Below, piece after piece: positions 47,201-58,900 of a DNA stretch of 64,000 bases. The translations under genes were made by a program, and so were the position numbers. The stretch covers positions 558,001-622,000 of the forward strand of contig JAQSEB010000144.1 of assembly GCA_030063045.1 (NCBI GenBank), written 5' to 3'. Numbering within the stretch: position 1 is the stretch's first letter; each line of letters begins with the position of its first letter. Below the pieces are notes generated by a model. That model was given only the letters and a program-made list of their open reading frames with translations, had not been told where the DNA came from and ran no database searches. This DNA comes from Pratylenchus scribneri. Its lineage: Eukaryota; Nematoda; Chromadorea; Rhabditida; Pratylenchidae.

Positions 47201-50200
47201 AGTGTTATAAATAAATACTTTATACCCTTAAAAATTAATGATTTAAAAAATTTCAGATTTCGAGTATTTGGCAAAGCCGTGTGCCTCATATGAAGAAAAT
47301 GGTCAAGCAGCAACGCCAACATCGTCTTCATTACAACACTAAAAAAGATGCATTTGAGAAGTTGACGAATCCAGCATTCAGCGACATTGAGTTAGTTATA
47401 ATTTTTTAGCATTTTAATTTTTAATCAGAAATTTGGCTTATAAAATTCATTTAAATAATTTTTTATTTTGATGATTTTAATATATACAATTAGCATTTTC
47501 ATCATTAGAAATAAATGTTTGAAAATGGGTGAATTTTAATATTAAATCCTATATTTCATAGGATACCAGCATTTTCGACCACCAGTGATAGTGGCGGAAA
47601 GACGGCAACATTATATGAGCAAAATGATGGCGGAAATTGGTTCGATAAAAAACAATTCATCCGGGTATGGACATTTTTTCAATTATAAATTCACTTTTTT
47701 ACTTAAAGATCAATGATCACAACAATCATGGCAGATCCTTTTGCTTGGATTTGACTGGAATGAAAAAGCACGGCGTCGTCCATACCGGTTTGTTTTTGGG
47801 AAATTTTTAATTTTTTGGAAAACTGATTTTTTCACTATGTTTAGAAATTTAAAGCAAACTTTAAAATTCCATCTATAATGGAATTGGAGAATGGGCCTTA
47901 AGATCGAATACAAAATAATTCAAAAACAATTAAAATGGAACATATTATTAAAATTTCAATTTAAGGCGGCACATTCGGCGCATTCAAATGGTCCAAGACA
48001 GAGAGTCAATTGCTATATTTGGCAGAAAAGCACAAAAAAAGTGCCGAATATTTTGATGCCGACTTGGAATGGGATGACGCCGATAAAATGGCAAAAGCCG
48101 GAATGGTCAGTATTTAAAAAAAAATGGTGGAAATTCAAGGATGAAAATATTTGTTAAGAACAAAAGAAAATGACAAAAAAAAATAATTGATAAGGAATAT
48201 TATAAATGAAAATTGAGTGAAAAAACTTGAATAAAAATTGATTTTTTATGACATTTTGAGGCTAAATTTTAAACTTCAATCATGGAAATGTTAAAAATTT
48301 TTACAAATTTTCAGGGCACAAAATATAAGAAACGCGAAAGTTGGGGCGAACAATGTGCAGAAGTGAAGCGACCAGTTTTATGCGTATTGAATGTCGATAC
48401 CAATGAATGCGATGATGCGAAAAGACTGAAAGTTTTTGATGAACAGTGGATCGACAAATACACACCTCAATCGGTAATAATTGGTTTTTTCTTTTTAATG
48501 ACTATTTTATTAAATTGTAGAGGACTATTCCATAGGCTTAAAAATATCTTTAAAAACATTTTAACGAATTTTTTGCTTTTTCGACTATTCTAAAAAAGAA
48601 GCATTATTATCGGTTGTACCTACCGATGCCTATTTATTTGGAAATTTCAAAATTACAATTATTAATTCAATCATTTAATAGAAAAAATGACCATTATTTT
48701 ATCAATAAGAAGCTGTACAATTATTAAATAAATATTTAAGTAAAAAATTTAATAGAAATTTATTATGAATTAAAAACAAATTTTAATTTTTTGCAGATGA
48801 TTTGGACACCCGATGATTCGGCCATAGTCTTTTTTGGACTCGAAAATCAACCATTCAAACTTGGCCGAATTTCTTGCAACAATCGACCGTCCGTTATTAT
48901 TTTAATAAAAATTGTCAAAAATATAAATAACATTTTAAAGATCCAAATGACCTTTAAAGCTATGAATTTTTAATTTCATATAATTTTTTCAAATTTTTAG
49001 TGGCCGTCTCTACATATTTCACTTAGAATCGCGTCAACTCGAAACACTTTTGGCGGAAGGCGATCCATTAAATGCTCCCAATACTAATTCGTTCCAAGGC
49101 CTCTCATTCTCGCCCAACGGAAAACATTTGGTTTTCTTTAGCCGCAAGGCAGATGGACCCCATCAAGCTTGTTTGAATCTTTATAAAGTATGAAATTTTC
49201 CCCTATTAAAAATAAATGGGTTTAATCATAGATTGATTGGGAAAAGGAAAATAAAGAAGCCAAAATGTTGATTCCGATTGTAGAAGAAAACCCACCCAAT
49301 GATGAATTCGCTGGCATTTTTGATCCAATTGTAACAAAACGTGCATGGTCTACTGAAAATTCATTTTTCTTTTTCACAAATATTTCTCGTGCTACATTGG
49401 TCAGTTTAAATTAGAAATATATTAAATTTTAATATCAAAATAAATAATTAAAAATGCCATTAAATAAAAAATCTTAATTTATTAAATTTTAAAATTTTAT
49501 TAAAAAATTGTTCTTTTTTAGATAATTTTTGCAGCCAACGTCAACAAACCCGGTCAATATAACGAAGTTAAAATACGCGATGGCTCCATCGAATTGTTGG
49601 ATGTTTATAAAAATTTTTTACTCGTTAAATCTTCATCCCCAAATCGACCCGATTCTCTCCATTTGACTCATTTTACGATCAAAAAATTTCTTCGTAACAA
49701 GAAGCCTGCGTTGAATGTCTATCCCGTTCATGGAATTGAAGACAATTTACGGGCATTGGGGCTGAACAATGAAGTGTGCTGGAAAGAATTACAATTCAAT
49801 CGAGAAGGCGAGTTTTAATTTTTATTAATTAAAAGAATTGTACCTTAAATATATTTTTTTAGAATTTTTAATTAATTATATAATTATTCAACGATTTTTT
49901 TCTGAAGGGCGAAAGTTTGAAGGAATTCTGATTGAGCCTGTGAATGATGATGCGGAAATTGGATTGGTTTTGGTGCCACATGATGGACCACATGGCACTT
50001 CCTTATGCGCGTAATTTCCCATTCATAATAATAAGAATAAAAATTTTGATGAAAATTTGGAAAAAATGGCCGTATAAGTCAGTTTTTATGTCAGATAAAT
50101 TTTTTAATATTTGGAAATGAAATTTGTGGGAAAAGCTCAATTTAATTTAACTCCAAAATTCATAAAATTTCTTGAAATATTTTTTTTCTACCTCAATTTG

Positions 50201-51450
50201 TGAAATGAAAATTTAAACATAATATTTTTTTTTCTACCTCAATTTGTGAAATGAAAATTTAAACATAATTTATACAAAAATATTCATAATTTTCCACCCA
50301 ATATCTTCATAGTTGGCCTCGTCGAGAACTGATGCTTTTGCTACAATCTGGGTATGCCATATTGCATGTTCAATATCATGGCACAATTGGCTATGGGGAC
50401 CAATTTGTGCGTGCATTGCCTGGGAAATGTGGCAAATTGGATGTTAAAGATTGCCAACATGCCGTCGAAATGGCATTGGCCGAATTATATCAGCGTCTTG
50501 ATCGGAAAAGGGTTTTTCTTTATGGCGGTTCCTATGGCGGATTCCTCGTCTCTCATTTGGCTGGACAATACGCGGTGAGCGAGCAAATTATTAAAAACAA
50601 TTTGTTATTTAAAATATTTTCGATTTTATTGGGTTAAGTTTGTACATTTAAAATTTAAATTATTAGTGAATTATTTCTATCAAATTTCTACTTAATAATT
50701 TTCCAATAGGAAAATAAATTGTACAAAGCTTGTGTTGCCCTAAATCCCATCCTCGACATCTCTGCAATGCATCAATCGACGGATATTACAGATTGGTCGG
50801 TTCAAAAATTAAATTTTTTTCGAAATTAAAATGAACAAAAAATTCCAAATAACCAAAATAAGGAAAATTATGGGTATTAGGCATAGGCACTTTAAAGTCA
50901 ATAACCCGAGCGCTTTAATACTTATAATTATAAATATTATTAAAAAGAACAAACAAAACCAAATTTAATAAATTTTTTATTGATTTTTAAATCTTTAAAT
51001 CAATTCAATAACAGGACAATGTACGAGGCCACCGGCAATTTCCCAAAACCTGAGGACTATGGGCAAGCACCCAGCGATGATGATTTGTTGGCAATGCGAA
51101 ATTGCTCCCCAATTTTTCATGCCAAAAAAATTAAAGCACCATACATGCTGTTGGTGGGCGAGAAGGATTTGCGGGTTGTGCCCCATTTTAAGGCATTCAT
51201 TCGATGCCTTCAAGCAAATGGCGTTCTCACCAAGTCATTTTAATAATAATTTAATTTGGGAATTAATTTAAATTTTTTAATGCGAAATGGAAAAATATTC
51301 CCTAGTTTATTTTTTACCTTTTCCCTCCCAAAAAGAGTGCATACCTATGCTGAGTCGAATCATGCCTTGGAGGAGGTGGAAGTTGAGACCGATTTTGCCT
51401 TGAACATTTTGCGTTGGTTCAGTGGCGAGGAATATGATGAACACGAGTAA
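44259..51450 (+). CDS. Acylaminoacyl-peptidase with an N-terminal retropepsin-like domain (chimeric gene)
   Basis: Eighteen exons in phase give 909 aa: 44259-44306, 44354-44629, 44676-44820, 44874-45001, 47257-47390, 47562-47664, 47709-47787, 47966-48105, 48315-48473, 48797-48888, 49001-49187, 49232-49399, 49522-49807, 49908-50010, 50313-50574, 50710-50795, 51015-51233, 51336-51450. Residues 1-156 are retropepsin-like copy 3 with an intact [11 protein letters not shown] (D73). From about 157 it matches acyl-peptide hydrolase throughout: [40 protein letters not shown], then the alpha/beta-hydrolase domain with HDGPHGT, nucleophile GGSYGG (S756), GEKDLRV (D850) and [12 protein letters not shown] (H881). 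The enzyme removes N-acylated residues from peptides in the cytosol. The exon at 44874 has no Met, so the peptidase has no start of its own here. Intron 13 would use a GC donor (GAAG-GCGAG). An unspliced transcript would stop after [15 protein letters not shown]. Confidence 0.82.
46681..47159. repeat. Hairpin element in intron 4 of the fusion gene
   Basis: Ends CTATAGAACAGGGGTCGCAG and CTGCGACCCCTGCTATAG are inverted partners. The inside holds GATTTGTACTTTATTTAG units (also at 42240) and a degenerate copy of the 32-bp minisatellite (TTTTTCGCTGCGCGGCCATT) at about 46847-46900. It lies in the 2.25-kb intron that separates the peptidase N-terminal segment from its next exon. Confidence 0.8.
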
Positions 51451-52195
51451 GAAAGAGGAAGAAAATTAATTTTGATTGATAATTTTGCGGCCTTGATTTA
51501 TTTATCATATATCTTTTCGATTATTTTTTCAATGATTTTTTGAAATTAAAGAAATTTATTCAACCATATCCAGTTAATTTTTCTCGCCAATTGAATCCAT
51601 ATTTTATAAGCTTTTCCTATTAACGGAGCCATTTTTGACTTAAATTTCCTCCTATTTTTTTTGGCTTAATTTTGCTCTACTAGGCAATTTTGTTTCTGTC
51701 GTTGCCATTTTTGATTTTATATGGTAGTTTTAAAATTCAATTTTGTTATTTTTACATATTTTCTTTCTAATTCATTTATATTTCCATCCTCGTATTTTTG
51801 ATCCGATTATTATTATCTGCATATTCTTGGTGCCATCCTTTCCATAGAACCAATATTTGATGAAAAAATAAAATCATGGCCTAATCTATATCAAGGCTGA
51901 TATGGACTATGGAGTAAAAGATTGTGTGGGAGTCGTTGTCGAACCATCGTCCACGGGGCCCGTTCGCTCTGGTGCCGTTAACCATTCGGCCATTCCCACC
52001 ACCGAGAGTCTTGGCTTTTGCTTGGGCCATATTCCTTTTCATTGCTTCTTTGGCCCTTTCTTCTTTGATTTCTTCTCAGCCATAACAAAAGCGAAGCATA
52101 GGAACATTTTTATTATCATATTACAGCAAAAATGAATTGACAAAAATGTAAATGTTTGAAGATGGCAACCTTGACAATAAATATGTATAATAATA
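51451..52195. other. Intergenic stretch with a possible minus-strand exon
   Basis: Most is AT-rich. At about 52090-51898 the minus strand is open and GC-richer, reading EEIKEERAKEAMKRNMAQAK then GGGNGRMVNGTRANGPRGRW and ending in a stop. It could be the last exon of an unknown basic protein, but no start or upstream exon was found and the opposite strand is also open. Confidence 0.3.
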
Positions 52196-53061
52196 ATAAT
52201 CCAGTAAAGAGAGAAATAAACAAAAAATTAATGAAGCAATTTGCGAATTTGGGAAGCAAAATGCGAAATTGATGGAATTAAATGGAAAATTGAATGAGGC
52301 AAATTTCAAATTGTTGGAGTTGAATGGAGAATTAATCAAAGAAAAAGCCGATGACGAATTTGACGAAGAATTTAATCGGATTCGAATTTATGGATGAACC
52401 AAATTTTGTGTTAGAAAATGAAAAAACAAAAGAAGTGCTTTCCTTTGAAATTGACAACTCGCAACATAAAAATCTTATTCGATTCCCAAAAGGGAAAGAA
52501 CATTTCAAAGACCCAGGGTCGCAAAAAAAATACAGAGCAAATAATTTTGAGAATTTCATTAAATTTTGGAAATATTATAAAAATAATGTAATTTATAAAA
52601 TATCTTGAGAATAGAAGAATTCTGAAAAGCATTATAAAATGTTCACCATTTTGAAATCAATTTTTAGACGAATTTTGAAAATGATTCAAAAAATAATATG
52701 AAAATAAATTCTCAAAATGTTATAAATTTCAGAATATTTATGTAATATCTTTATTTTAAAAATATGCTAAAAATAGTTCAATTTTTATAATAATTTCAAA
52801 ATGGATTTATTCTCAAAATTTATTTTTTACATTCATTTTCAGAATCATTTTAAAAATTTAACTAAAATGCTTCTTAAAATAAAAGAATTCTCAAAATTTA
52901 TTTTTACACTCATTTTCAGAATCATTTTGAAATTTTGAGTTAAAATATTGTTAAAATAGTACATTCACAAAATATATTGGAAATGCATTCAAATTTTGAG
53001 AATATTCTGACCCACAAGACATAAAAGGAATAAATAAATGTTTTATTGAGGGATATGCATA

Positions 53062-53132
53062 GCCTCTTTAGCTCAATATTATGTCGCTGACTTTGGCACT
53101 TGACTACTCGGGTTCGAATCCCAGCTGCGGCA
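53062..53132 (+). repeat. tRNA-derived (SINE-head-like) sequence
   Basis: It contains a B-box-like GGGTTCGAATCCC and an A-box-like TTAGCTCAATATTATG spaced as in a tRNA gene. The 3' end GCTGCGGCA does not pair fully with the 5' GCCTCTT and the anticodon arm cannot be folded cleanly, so it is a degenerate tRNA or the head of a SINE rather than a working tRNA. Confidence 0.4.
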
Positions 53133-53149
53133 GGTAATTATATGAGTGA

Positions 53150-53375
53150 AATCAGAATCAGAACAAGTGGAAAAAATCAGAATGGTGCGCGAGAAAAATC
53201 AGAACAAGGGAAAAAATCAGAACAGAAAATCAGAACAAGGGAAAAATCAGAACAGAAAGTCAGAACAAAGGAGAAAGGCAGAAGAGTGCGCGAGATAAAT
53301 CAGAACAAGGGAAAAATCAGAACAGAAATCAGAACAAGGGAAAAATCAGAACAGAAAATCAGAACAAGGGAAATC
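53150..53375 (+). repeat. Tandem GAAAAATCAGAACAAGG repeat
   Basis: Units of 15-30 nt built from AATCAGAACAAGGGAAA and AATCAGAACAGAA repeat about a dozen times directly after the tRNA-like segment. The 101-codon open frame across it is a repeat artefact. Confidence 0.75.
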
Positions 53376-54039
53376 AAATTTTTACCCATTTTCAGAATAT
53401 TCTGAGAATTATGGTATTTTAAAGATCATTTTTTGACCAATTTTAAGAATGCATGCTTAAAATAAGGCTGAAAATGGATTTTGAAATGAATTTTATTTTT
53501 AAAATATTTCCAAAATTCCAAATATTTTGAGAATTCATTTTTTTATTCATTTTTAACGCATATTCTGAGAATGGAAATGAGTTATATTTTTAGAATCATT
53601 CTCAAAATTGTATTATTTTAATGATATTCCCAGAATTGTCGTATTTCCATTTTGGTTATAACTCGGAAATACCACTATTCTCAAAATGATTCTCAGAATT
53701 TCGACCAAAAAATGCGACCCTGGGTAGGAATGGAAACAACTTCGAGCACAACGAGGATTTCAATTTCAACAGAGTAGAAATTGAGGTTTAAATTTTATTA
53801 CATAATTTTATTTAAATGATTTTTTCTTTATTAAAGAGTGTTCTAAACTATGCAAAATGGAATCAATTAAAAAAAAAAAAGAGCAAATTTGGCATTTTTT
53901 TTATCAATTTAATTTATTCTAACTTACAATATAATTAAAAAGAGATGAAATTGGAATTTTTTATTTAATTTTTTTAAATTCGACATTCTTTCTGAAATAA
54001 ATAAAATGGATAGAATTTATATGAATAAAACACACGGAT

Positions 54040-54234
54040 TTAACAATTTAGTACAAATGAGTTAATTTTGAATATTACTTTAGTCAATAATATTAGCCGT
54101 TTGGCTGAATTTTTGTAAAATTCATTTTTTATACTTCCTTTTTTGCCCAAACCATCACGCAACCTAACAATCCCGTCGCGCATAATTGCCATATCAAACA
54201 AATTGGCAAGAGTATTTGCTCTCATTTTTCTCAA
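54040..54234 (-). CDS. Possible short gene or terminal exon, unidentified
   Basis: The minus strand is open for 64 codons from an ATG at 54234: MRKMRANTLANLFDMAIMRD, then GIVRLRDGLGKKGSIKNEFY, then a less convincing AT-rich tail. The first 50 residues have balanced composition and read like a real helical protein segment. Flanks are AT-rich without clear acceptor or donor sites, so it may be a remnant exon. No family is recognised. Confidence 0.3.
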   Translation of the reverse strand: MRKMRANTLANLFDMAIMRDGIVRLRDGLGKKGSIKNEFYKNSAKRLILLTKVIFKINSFVLNC

Positions 54235-54646
54235 ATAATTGATATCTTATTAATCTTTTGTGGCGTAAATTGAATTTTTTCTAATTAAAGAAAGAAAATT
54301 TTCTGGCAAAAATCCGCGCAAACTCACATTTATAATATTTTTTTAATTCCTTTTATTTTGGCATAATCCTAAAATTCTAAAAAAACGTAAAAAGAAAAAC
54401 TTAAAAACCGAATCGAATGCAATGCTAAAATTGTTAAATTCATTTTGATTTTAATTTCAACTACGATTAGTTTATTTGTTATTTTTGTACAACATAAAAA
54501 GTAGTGCATTTTTATCCTTCAAATTAACATTATTTATTTCTCATTTTCCATTTTACCTATGAATTATAATTTTTTTAAATAGATAATATATTTAAAGATT
54601 ATTATTTGAATTTGAAAATCATTTTTATTCATCATCAACATAAATA

Positions 54647-54706
54647 ATGGCCGACGATGACAATGAAACTTACCGACTTTGGCGAGTTCGCAAAACTGTT
54701 TTGCAG
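54647..54706 (+). pseudogene. Orphan first exon of RNA polymerase subunit RPB5
   Basis: ATG at 54647 opens MADDDNETYRLWRVRKTVLQ and is followed exactly by a GTTTTA donor at 54707. The ETYRLW-RKT--Q pattern is the highly conserved start of eukaryotic RPB5 (shared subunit of RNA polymerases I, II and III). The next conserved segment (LCHDRGY-like) is not found in the following 1 kb or before the minus-strand genes. It is either a detached exon copy or a gene with a very long first intron that spans other genes. Confidence 0.6.
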
Positions 54707-55377
54707 GTTTTAAACTTTATAAAACTGAAATCAATCAATCAAAACATTGTTCAGATGCAAAACATTATAAGAATTTATTTTTTCTTAAAAGCTTGATGGA
54801 AAATAAAAATATTTTTAGAGGAAAAGATAAAATATTTAAGCGTTTTTATTTTTCTCTTTTCTATAAAATATTAATTAATTTTTTAAATAAGTTATATAAT
54901 TCCGCTACTAAATAAATACTTTTATTTAAAATTAACGAATATTTTCAGAGACAGAGAATTTTTTTTATAAAAAACTGGTTTATTGTATTGATAGTTAAAT
55001 GTAAATTAATTTCTGACGAAAATTACAATTAAATAGAATTTCTAATCTAATTAATCCCATCGGTTTTCTCTTGTAAAAATAAAAATATGAGCAATATTAA
55101 GCAAACCCCTAATTATGTCAACACAAATATTAACTGACAATGACAATTGTCATTCATATACAAGTATTACTAAACCGATTTCAAAGATTTGAAAATTTAA
55201 GTGTAAATAAATTATATATGTTGTAGCCGTTTTTGAGATTTAGCCGTCTCAGAGACGGCTAGCCGAATTTGAGTCACCCAAATCGGCGAGTACAAATTAA
55301 TATAATTTCACAGCATTTATTATGAATATATTTACATAAATTTAATACATCAATTAATAGTTAATCTTTTGGAATTA
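54707..55377. other. Gene-free stretch with palindrome
   Basis: AT-rich, no gene seen. A perfect 18-nt palindrome AGCCGTCTCAGAGACGGCT occurs at about 55243-55262. Confidence 0.45.
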
Positions 55378-55667
55378 TTACCATGTGCTGGCCACATCTT
55401 TGCTGGCCATCAATGGTGCATTTGCAAAATCAAAATAAATATCAGCACACACAAATTTGCCATTCAGCAATGACTTCAACGAAATGCTGCCATCAGCATT
55501 GTTGACCAATTGGAATTTCGCCCCATTTCCATTGACAGCATCCTTCTTGTTGTCATTGGCAATCAATTTGCCTCCTTGGTTCAAATCTACCGACACAATT
55601 TTTCCATTAATCATGGACCGAAGCGAAATGCTGTTCCTTATGATCGCATTCAAATATGTGGTATTGT
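55378..55667 (-). CDS. Fascin-like (beta-trefoil) domain, terminal exon
   Basis: One exon after a TTTTTTAG acceptor encodes 96 residues ending in a stop. Two tandem trefoil-type repeats are clear: ISLRSMINGKIVSVDLNQGG with LIAND, then ISLKSLLNGKFVCAD with PLMASKD. The pattern S-L-[RK]-S-x-x-N-G-K-[FIY]-V followed by P/K-L-x-A is the fascin-type repeat, used for actin or sugar binding. A complete beta-trefoil needs three repeats, so earlier exons are missing or unrecognised upstream (55668-55900 has no clear exon). It lies just downstream of the galectin-like gene on the same strand. It may be a gene fragment or an alternative 3' end. Confidence 0.5.
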
Positions 55668-55903
55668 CTAAAAAACATTTCTACTGCTGAATTGTGTCGA
55701 AAATTATTTGTTTGTCAGAATTGTACTCTCATCTCAATGGACTTGATTAAAAATTAGAATATGTATCAATTTATTTCAAAATCAAAAGAATGGTGAAAAA
55801 TGTAATATGACAATGAAAAATGTAAAAGGAAACATTTTTATATGAAAAATAAATGATAGAATGGCACATTTGATTCAAAATCTAGGCAATTTTCTTGCCC
55901 TCC

Positions 55904-58900
55904 TCATTTGTTAACTTCTGGGGGATTCACTGTGGTTTCTTCTTTTGGTGGTTCTTCTGTTGGTTTAATCATTTCTGGTGGTTCAATAATTGTTATGTCT
56001 CCATTGATCTGGAAAAAATAATAATGAAATAATCAATTAATATAAATTTTTTTGCATTTCAATTTAATCGCTAAGAATAAATGAAGGGTCCCTAATTTGG
56101 AAATATGATATAAAAATATGCAATACAATTTTAAAGCATAAAATGTTTTCTTCAATTTGGCTTTTTTTTAATTTTAAGGAATAGCTCTAAAAAAGATTTT
56201 TGTTTGATGATTGTAATAAATTAAAATATTTTGAAGAAAAGCCTCTTATTTTATATGTTGTCTAGTTTTTAAAAATTAAAAAATAATTTTAAATTAACTT
56301 TTCAAAAGCTTTTGAATGACCTATCGTCTCATTCTTCCCGGATTGTTCCTTTTTTTGAGCTAATTTGATCACAAAGAAATGCCCAGTTACTTATAATTAT
56401 TAATTATATTATAAATCTGTCCCTAGTAGGCGTTAATATTAATCACTGTTAAAATTAAAAATTGGTTAATTCCGGAATTAACCTAGTATTTGGTTAGACA
56501 ATTTTGAAAATCTCGGCTTCTACATAGGTAATATACAAATATGAGGGTAGGCTTAATCGACTCGGAATGATCGATTTACTCTATGAAAATTCCAGACCGA
56601 TGTTACAAATATCGGTAGGGCGCCGAATGCAGATTAATAATCCAACGAAAATGTTACTAAACAAGCTTAGAATAACCGAATGAGCCCATTCTCGCAATTT
56701 TAAAATACCTAGAAACCGAGATTTCAAAAATTAACTAACAACGAAAGACTTTGATAATTCCGAAATTGATCAATTTCCAATATTCAATACAACATATATT
56801 AAACATTTAACCTAATGATTTTCATAAATTAGTCAATAATTTGAATAATTTTAAGGCAGCATAGATAATTGTTTATTTAATTTTTTTTCTCCGAATATAT
56901 TTACTTTTTAGGTCCAAAGATAAAACACTAAAAACATACCACAAAAGCCCAGGCCTCCAACAAATTGCCCGGAACCATCATTTTGATTAAATTGTAATCG
57001 TCAAATTTAATTGTTGCATATTCTTTGTTGGTACTTTCCTATAAAATTGTTGGGAAAGACATTGTCGAGGGAGGAGAGGGGGGGGGGGAAGGAAAAGAAA
57101 AAGGAGAAAATACCTAATGATAAAGATGAAGAAGATGATGAGGAAGATTGAAAAAATGAGATAAGGAGATACGTTCAACCTCATCATCTTCTTCATCTTA
57201 TGCTTTATCATTATCATCATTTTCTCCTTTTTTCACCATCCCCCCCCCCCCAATAAGAGGAACGTACGTCTTTATTAAATGTGATTTCCAAGTTGTGTAC
57301 ATTCTCTTCGTTAAACATAATCGGATCCAATATTTTAAAATATTCACCAAATTCATCTTGGACAAATTGAGGACATTCCGAATCCTATGGGAATTTAATT
57401 TTTTTTAATTGTTCAAATTTATATAATTTCTTCGAATACTTTTAGAAAAATATTTTTTTTGTTAATTTCAATGAAATTAAATTAGCACATTATTTTTCTA
57501 TACTATAAAAATTTTCAAAAAATGATATAGGGTTAGAGACTGGGGATCGTTTCTATAAAACCATTAAACTACAGTCTTTCTTGTCAAACAGAAAATTTTC
57601 TATAAAATAAATTATAGAAAAGAAAAGATGCTTTCTAGAATTTGGCCTTTTTTCTTTGAATATAATAAAAATAAACACAATTTCTAAAAGAAATGTTGCT
57701 TGTTTTATTTAGAGTTATACTATTGTTTCCTTCAAATTTGGCGTATCCTTCTATATACCCTCCCTATAGTCTTACAACACTAATTCTCTATATTGTACTA
57801 AGCCTATTTTTTAAAGACTTTTTATTGCCCCGTTATATGGCTATGGAGTTTTAAAATTTTTGAGCAGATTGACAAAATAATTAACTTTTCACACCACATT
57901 TATCATACGTCATACCTTTTTTATCATGGATGAACTGATGCAAAATTTTCCATCTGTCACATTTTTATGTGCACGAATATGCAAAAAAAGCTTATCCTCT
58001 TTTGATGTCCTTGAAATGGATAAATTTTTTTGAATATAGCAGTTATGTTTGTGGGATGTGAATATTTTGAATTTGAATTATAATAGTTCTTATTAAATTT
58101 TATTTAGAAATTAAAATTATTTTAATCAAAATTCTAAATAAAATATTTAGGATTTAAACATTTAGCTTTGGCCAAAGTCAAATATTCTTTTGAAATTAAT
58201 TTATTCTAATGTTATTGAACATCTATAAGTACTTAATTTTATTTTTATCATTTAAATATAAAAATAACTATAAAATTCTTTTTTTGAATTCTGAACATAT
58301 TTTTGACATAAAAAATTCTTTCTAAGAATTTAGAGCATAGTAGGTTTAAGGAGAGAGCGAAATAAAACTTATCAAATTCATTTTGTTTCGTGGTCCCAAG
58401 AGAGAAAATATTGGTGTTTCCCATTGCTACAAAAAATTCAATCAACTCTGCATTCTTTAGAATTCGCCATGTCATCTTGAGCATGGAATTTTCGTCAATT
58501 TTTACATTCGCAATGAGCTCTCTAAGTTTGAATAAATATGGGAATACAAATGGATTGTTGAAAAGAGCAATATTTCCTTGAATCTGTAAAATAAAATATG
58601 GAAATATTGTGCAAAAATAATAATAATTCATTGAATTTTTACCCAAAGTATTGAAATAGTCTATTTCGGATAAAGTGAGCTATTAAAATCTCAAGTAAAA
58701 ACAAATTTTTTCTATTCGATATTGATTTGATAAGATTATATTTTCGACTTTATGTTATGAGATTTTTCACATTTTAAAAATTTTTCAGTCCTAATAATAA
58801 TAAGCCTAGAAATTTAAAATTTTAATATAATATTAAAAAATTTTTTAAATACTTCAAATCCATTGGCATAATATGTGTGTTTTTCACTAAGCTCGATGTC

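Larger units (their letters stand above)
52516..53727. mobile_element. 1.2-kb inverted-repeat element inserted in coding sequence
   Basis: Ends CCAGGGTCGCAAAAAAA and TTTTTTGCGACCCTGGG are inverted. The interior has repeated ATTCTCAAAAT and TTCAGAATCATTTT segments in both orientations, a tRNA-like segment and a GAAAAATCAGAACAAGG tandem array. The flanking coding frame can be rejoined either by excision at the CCAGG ends or by splicing GTCGC...GGGTAG (52518-53727). Confidence 0.7.
52196..53791 (+). pseudogene. Coiled-coil protein gene fragment split by a hairpin element
   Basis: After an AATCCAG acceptor, one frame encodes a Leu-rich coiled coil (ICEFGKQNAKLMELNGKLNE, then FKLLELNGELIKEK) and runs to 52396. 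A second frame, shifted by one base and overlapping from 52351, continues FEFMDEPNFVLENEKTKEVL to KEHFKDPG at 52517. The frame then resumes beyond the inserted element at 53728 with NGNNFEHNEDFNFNRVEIEV and a stop. The frame change without an intron signal points to a 1-nt indel, so the gene is probably dead. Alternatively two short genes overlap. No family is recognised. Confidence 0.45.

Noticed and set aside
53062..53132. Functional tRNA gene
   Set aside because: The B box is good but the acceptor and anticodon stems do not pair well, so it is called only tRNA-derived.
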